DNA from: Paenibacillus typhae
Lineage (GTDB): Bacteria; Bacillota; Bacilli; Paenibacillales; Paenibacillaceae
DNA: 64,000 nt
Reading direction: 5' to 3'
Assembly (NCBI RefSeq): GCF_900099765.1
Contig: NZ_FNDX01000004.1
Location: 195,242-259,241 of the forward strand
Under the pieces are notes generated by a model that made no database searches, was not told the origin of the DNA, and saw only the letters and a list, made by a program, of their open reading frames with translations. Of this stretch, positions 62,511 through 64,000 are shown in pieces. How positions within the stretch are numbered: the first letter of the stretch is position 1; every line of letters begins with the position of its first letter. The translations under genes were made by a program, and so were the position numbers.

Positions 62511-64000
62511 CTAGCTTGCCGTCCCCGATACAAACTGGTTCTGGTACATCTCATAATAAAAGCCCCGGCGGTCCATCAGCTCCTCATGGGTACCGCGCTC
62601 GCTGATCTGTCCGTCCTGGATCACCAGAATGGCGTCGGCCTCACGGATGGTGCTCAGCCGGTGGGCAATGACAAAGCTGGTCCGGCCCTGCATCAGCTTG
62701 CGCATCGCCTCCTGGATATGCAGCTCTGTCCGTGTATCTACATTGCTGGTCGCCTCATCGAGAATCAGAATCGACGGATTGGACAGCACAGCACGGGCGA
62801 TGGTCAGCAGCTGCCGCTGCCCCTGGCTAAGGTTGCCGCCTTCGGCATTCAGATACGTATCGTAGCCGTTCGGCAGCTTCCGGATGAACACATCGGCATT
62901 TGCGAGCTTAGCCGCTTCCTCAACCTCCCAATCCGTAGCTTCCATCCGCCCGTACCGGATGTTGTCCCGGATCGTCCCCGAGAAAACGTAGGCATCCTGC
63001 AGCACAAGGCCGATCTGTGACCGGAGCGTCTGCTTATCCAAATCACGGATATTGTCACCGTCTATCAGAATCCGCCCGGACTGGATTTCATAGAAGCGGG
63101 TCAGCAGATTGATAATCGTTGTTTTGCCTGCTCCGGTCGGGCCGACAAGTGCCAGCATCTGGCCGGGCTCGGCGTGCAGGGAGAGATTCTTCAGCACGGG
63201 TACCTCAGGTTTATAGCCGAAGCCCACCTGCTCGAATACCACCTCGCCCCTGATCCGCCGGGTTGCCGTGTCTTCCTGTTCCCCAGACATTTCCGGCTCC
63301 AGATCCAGCACTTCAAACACGCGCTCCGCCCCGGCAACCGCTGACTGGAACAGATTGTACTGGTTGGCGAGCTGGTTCAGCGGCTGGCTGAACTGGTTGG
63401 AATAATTGAGGAAGCTGACAATAATACCGATCGTGATCATTTCATGGTAAGCAAAAATACCGCCCGACACCGCGATAACAAGGAAGGTCAGATTGCGCAT
63501 CGCGTTCATCATCGGGCCCATGGAGCCGGAGAGGGTCTGCGCCTTCACTCCGACGGCCCGCAGCCGTTCATTGATCTGCCGGAATTGGCGGACTGCCTCC
63601 TCCTCACGGCCGAATACCTTGACGACCTTGAGGCCGGAGATATTTTCCTGGACGAAGCCGTTCACCTCGCCGAGATGCTGCTGCTGCTCCGAGAAGTAGC
63701 GGCGGGTATGGACGGAGATTTTTTTAACAATAAACGTAATAAGCGGGACGGTCAGAATGGTAATCAGCGTCATCCACACGCTCAGACTGAGCATCATAAC
63801 CAGACAGCCGGCCAGCATCAGCACACTGGCAATCAGCTGGACTACTGTCTGATTCAGCGTATTGGAGACGTTGGCAATATCGTTGACGGCCCGGCTCATC
63901 AGCTCGCCGTGGGTGCGCTGGTCGAAGAACGATACCGGCAGCCGCTGATACTGCTCGAACAGATCTTGCCGCATATTTCGGACCGTATTCTGGGACAGGC
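62511..64000 (-). CDS. ABC exporter (fused membrane and ATPase domains), N-terminus beyond window
   Basis: The last 496 or so residues of a multidrug/lipid-type half-transporter. The frame stays open to the right edge (…LSQNTVRNMRQDLFEQYQRL), so the ATG at 63974 is internal. Visible: end of the membrane domain (about 4-5 helices, FFDQRTHGELMSRAVNDI), Walker A VGPTGAGKTTIINLL, Q-loop, signature LSQGQRQLLTIARA, Walker B ILILDEATSNVD and H-loop VIAHRLSTI. Homologues of this kind often work as heterodimers coded in tandem. The partner, if any, would lie right of the window or elsewhere. Confidence 0.93.
   Translation of the reverse strand, partial: LSQNTVRNMRQDLFEQYQRLPVSFFDQRTHGELMSRAVNDIANVSNTLNQTVVQLIASVLMLAGCLVMMLSLSVWMTLITILTVPLITFIVKKISVHTRRYFSEQQQHLGEVNGFVQENISGLKVVKVFGREEEAVRQFRQINERLRAVGVKAQTLSGSMGPMMNAMRNLTFLVIAVSGGIFAYHEMITIGIIVSFLNYSNQFSQPLNQLANQYNLFQSAVAGAERVFEVLDLEPEMSGEQEDTATRRIRGEVVFEQVGFGYKPEVPVLKNLSLHAEPGQMLALVGPTGAGKTTIINLLTRFYEIQSGRILIDGDNIRDLDKQTLRSQIGLVLQDAYVFSGTIRDNIRYGRMEATDWEVEEAAKLANADVFIRKLPNGYDTYLNAEGGNLSQGQRQLLTIARAVLSNPSILILDEATSNVDTRTELHIQEAMRKLMQGRTSFVIAHRLSTIREADAILVIQDGQISERGTHEELMDRRGFYYEMYQNQFVSGTAS

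Overview
The window looks like a stretch of chromosome from a spore-forming, glycan-degrading Firmicute of the Paenibacillus type. Reasons: strong AGGAGG-type ribosome binding sites, many YesM/YesN and AraC regulators beside glycoside hydrolases, a giant SLH-anchored surface enzyme, a YheC/YheD-like spore coat protein, CcpA (cre)-like sites, and a moderately high GC content. This assignment is inferred from gene content only. No rRNA, tRNA, CRISPR array or intact insertion sequence was seen.

Layout. 1-1945: an aldo/keto reductase plus a cupin gene broken by a stop codon, between two terminators with identical stems. 2015-14488: a hemicellulose region with a GH2 enzyme and its sugar-binding lipoprotein, a Nif3-family protein, a GH67 alpha-glucuronidase, a GH52 beta-xylosidase, and a divergent AraC regulator followed by a LURP-one gene. 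14589-21745: a GH1 6-phospho-beta-glucosidase, a GH106-like rhamnosidase, an AraC regulator, and a beta-glucoside PTS permease interrupted by a frameshift. 21746-23126: a gene-poor stretch with a 60-bp tandem repeat, an inverted intergenic element and a telomere-like GGGGTTAC/GGGTTAC array. 23127-34649: mostly single genes (NTR-like secreted protein, LCP protein, BASS transporter, YheC/D, DUF6492 with mannose-1-phosphate guanylyltransferase, CPA1 antiporter, a proline-rich micro-protein, WYL regulator, VOC protein, P-loop kinase). 34803-41860: a uronic-acid glycan operon (two DUF2264 proteins, GH88, heparinase II/III-like) facing an AraC regulator. 42286-56121: a 2216-residue GH59-like, SLH-anchored enzyme, a three-gene sugar ABC importer and a YesM/YesN two-component system. 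56271-64000: a GH43-like protein, several gene remnants, LtrA, a MerR/SDR pair, an aminoglycoside phosphotransferase-like gene and the C-terminal part of an ABC exporter that runs off the right edge.

How it works together (inference). Several loci appear to break down plant or microbial polysaccharides. The SLH enzyme would attack polymer at the cell surface, ABC importers take up oligomers, and cytoplasmic GH2, GH52, GH67, GH88 and GH1 enzymes finish them. Each locus has its own AraC or two-component sensor, and cre-like sites suggest shared catabolite repression. The ABC importer has no ATPase gene here, and the binding protein at 5.6-7.2 kb has no permease here, so both would rely on partners elsewhere.

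The window also carries decaying genes (cupin, PTS permease, MarR, amino-acid binding protein, histidine kinase) and at least three families of multi-hairpin intergenic repeats.
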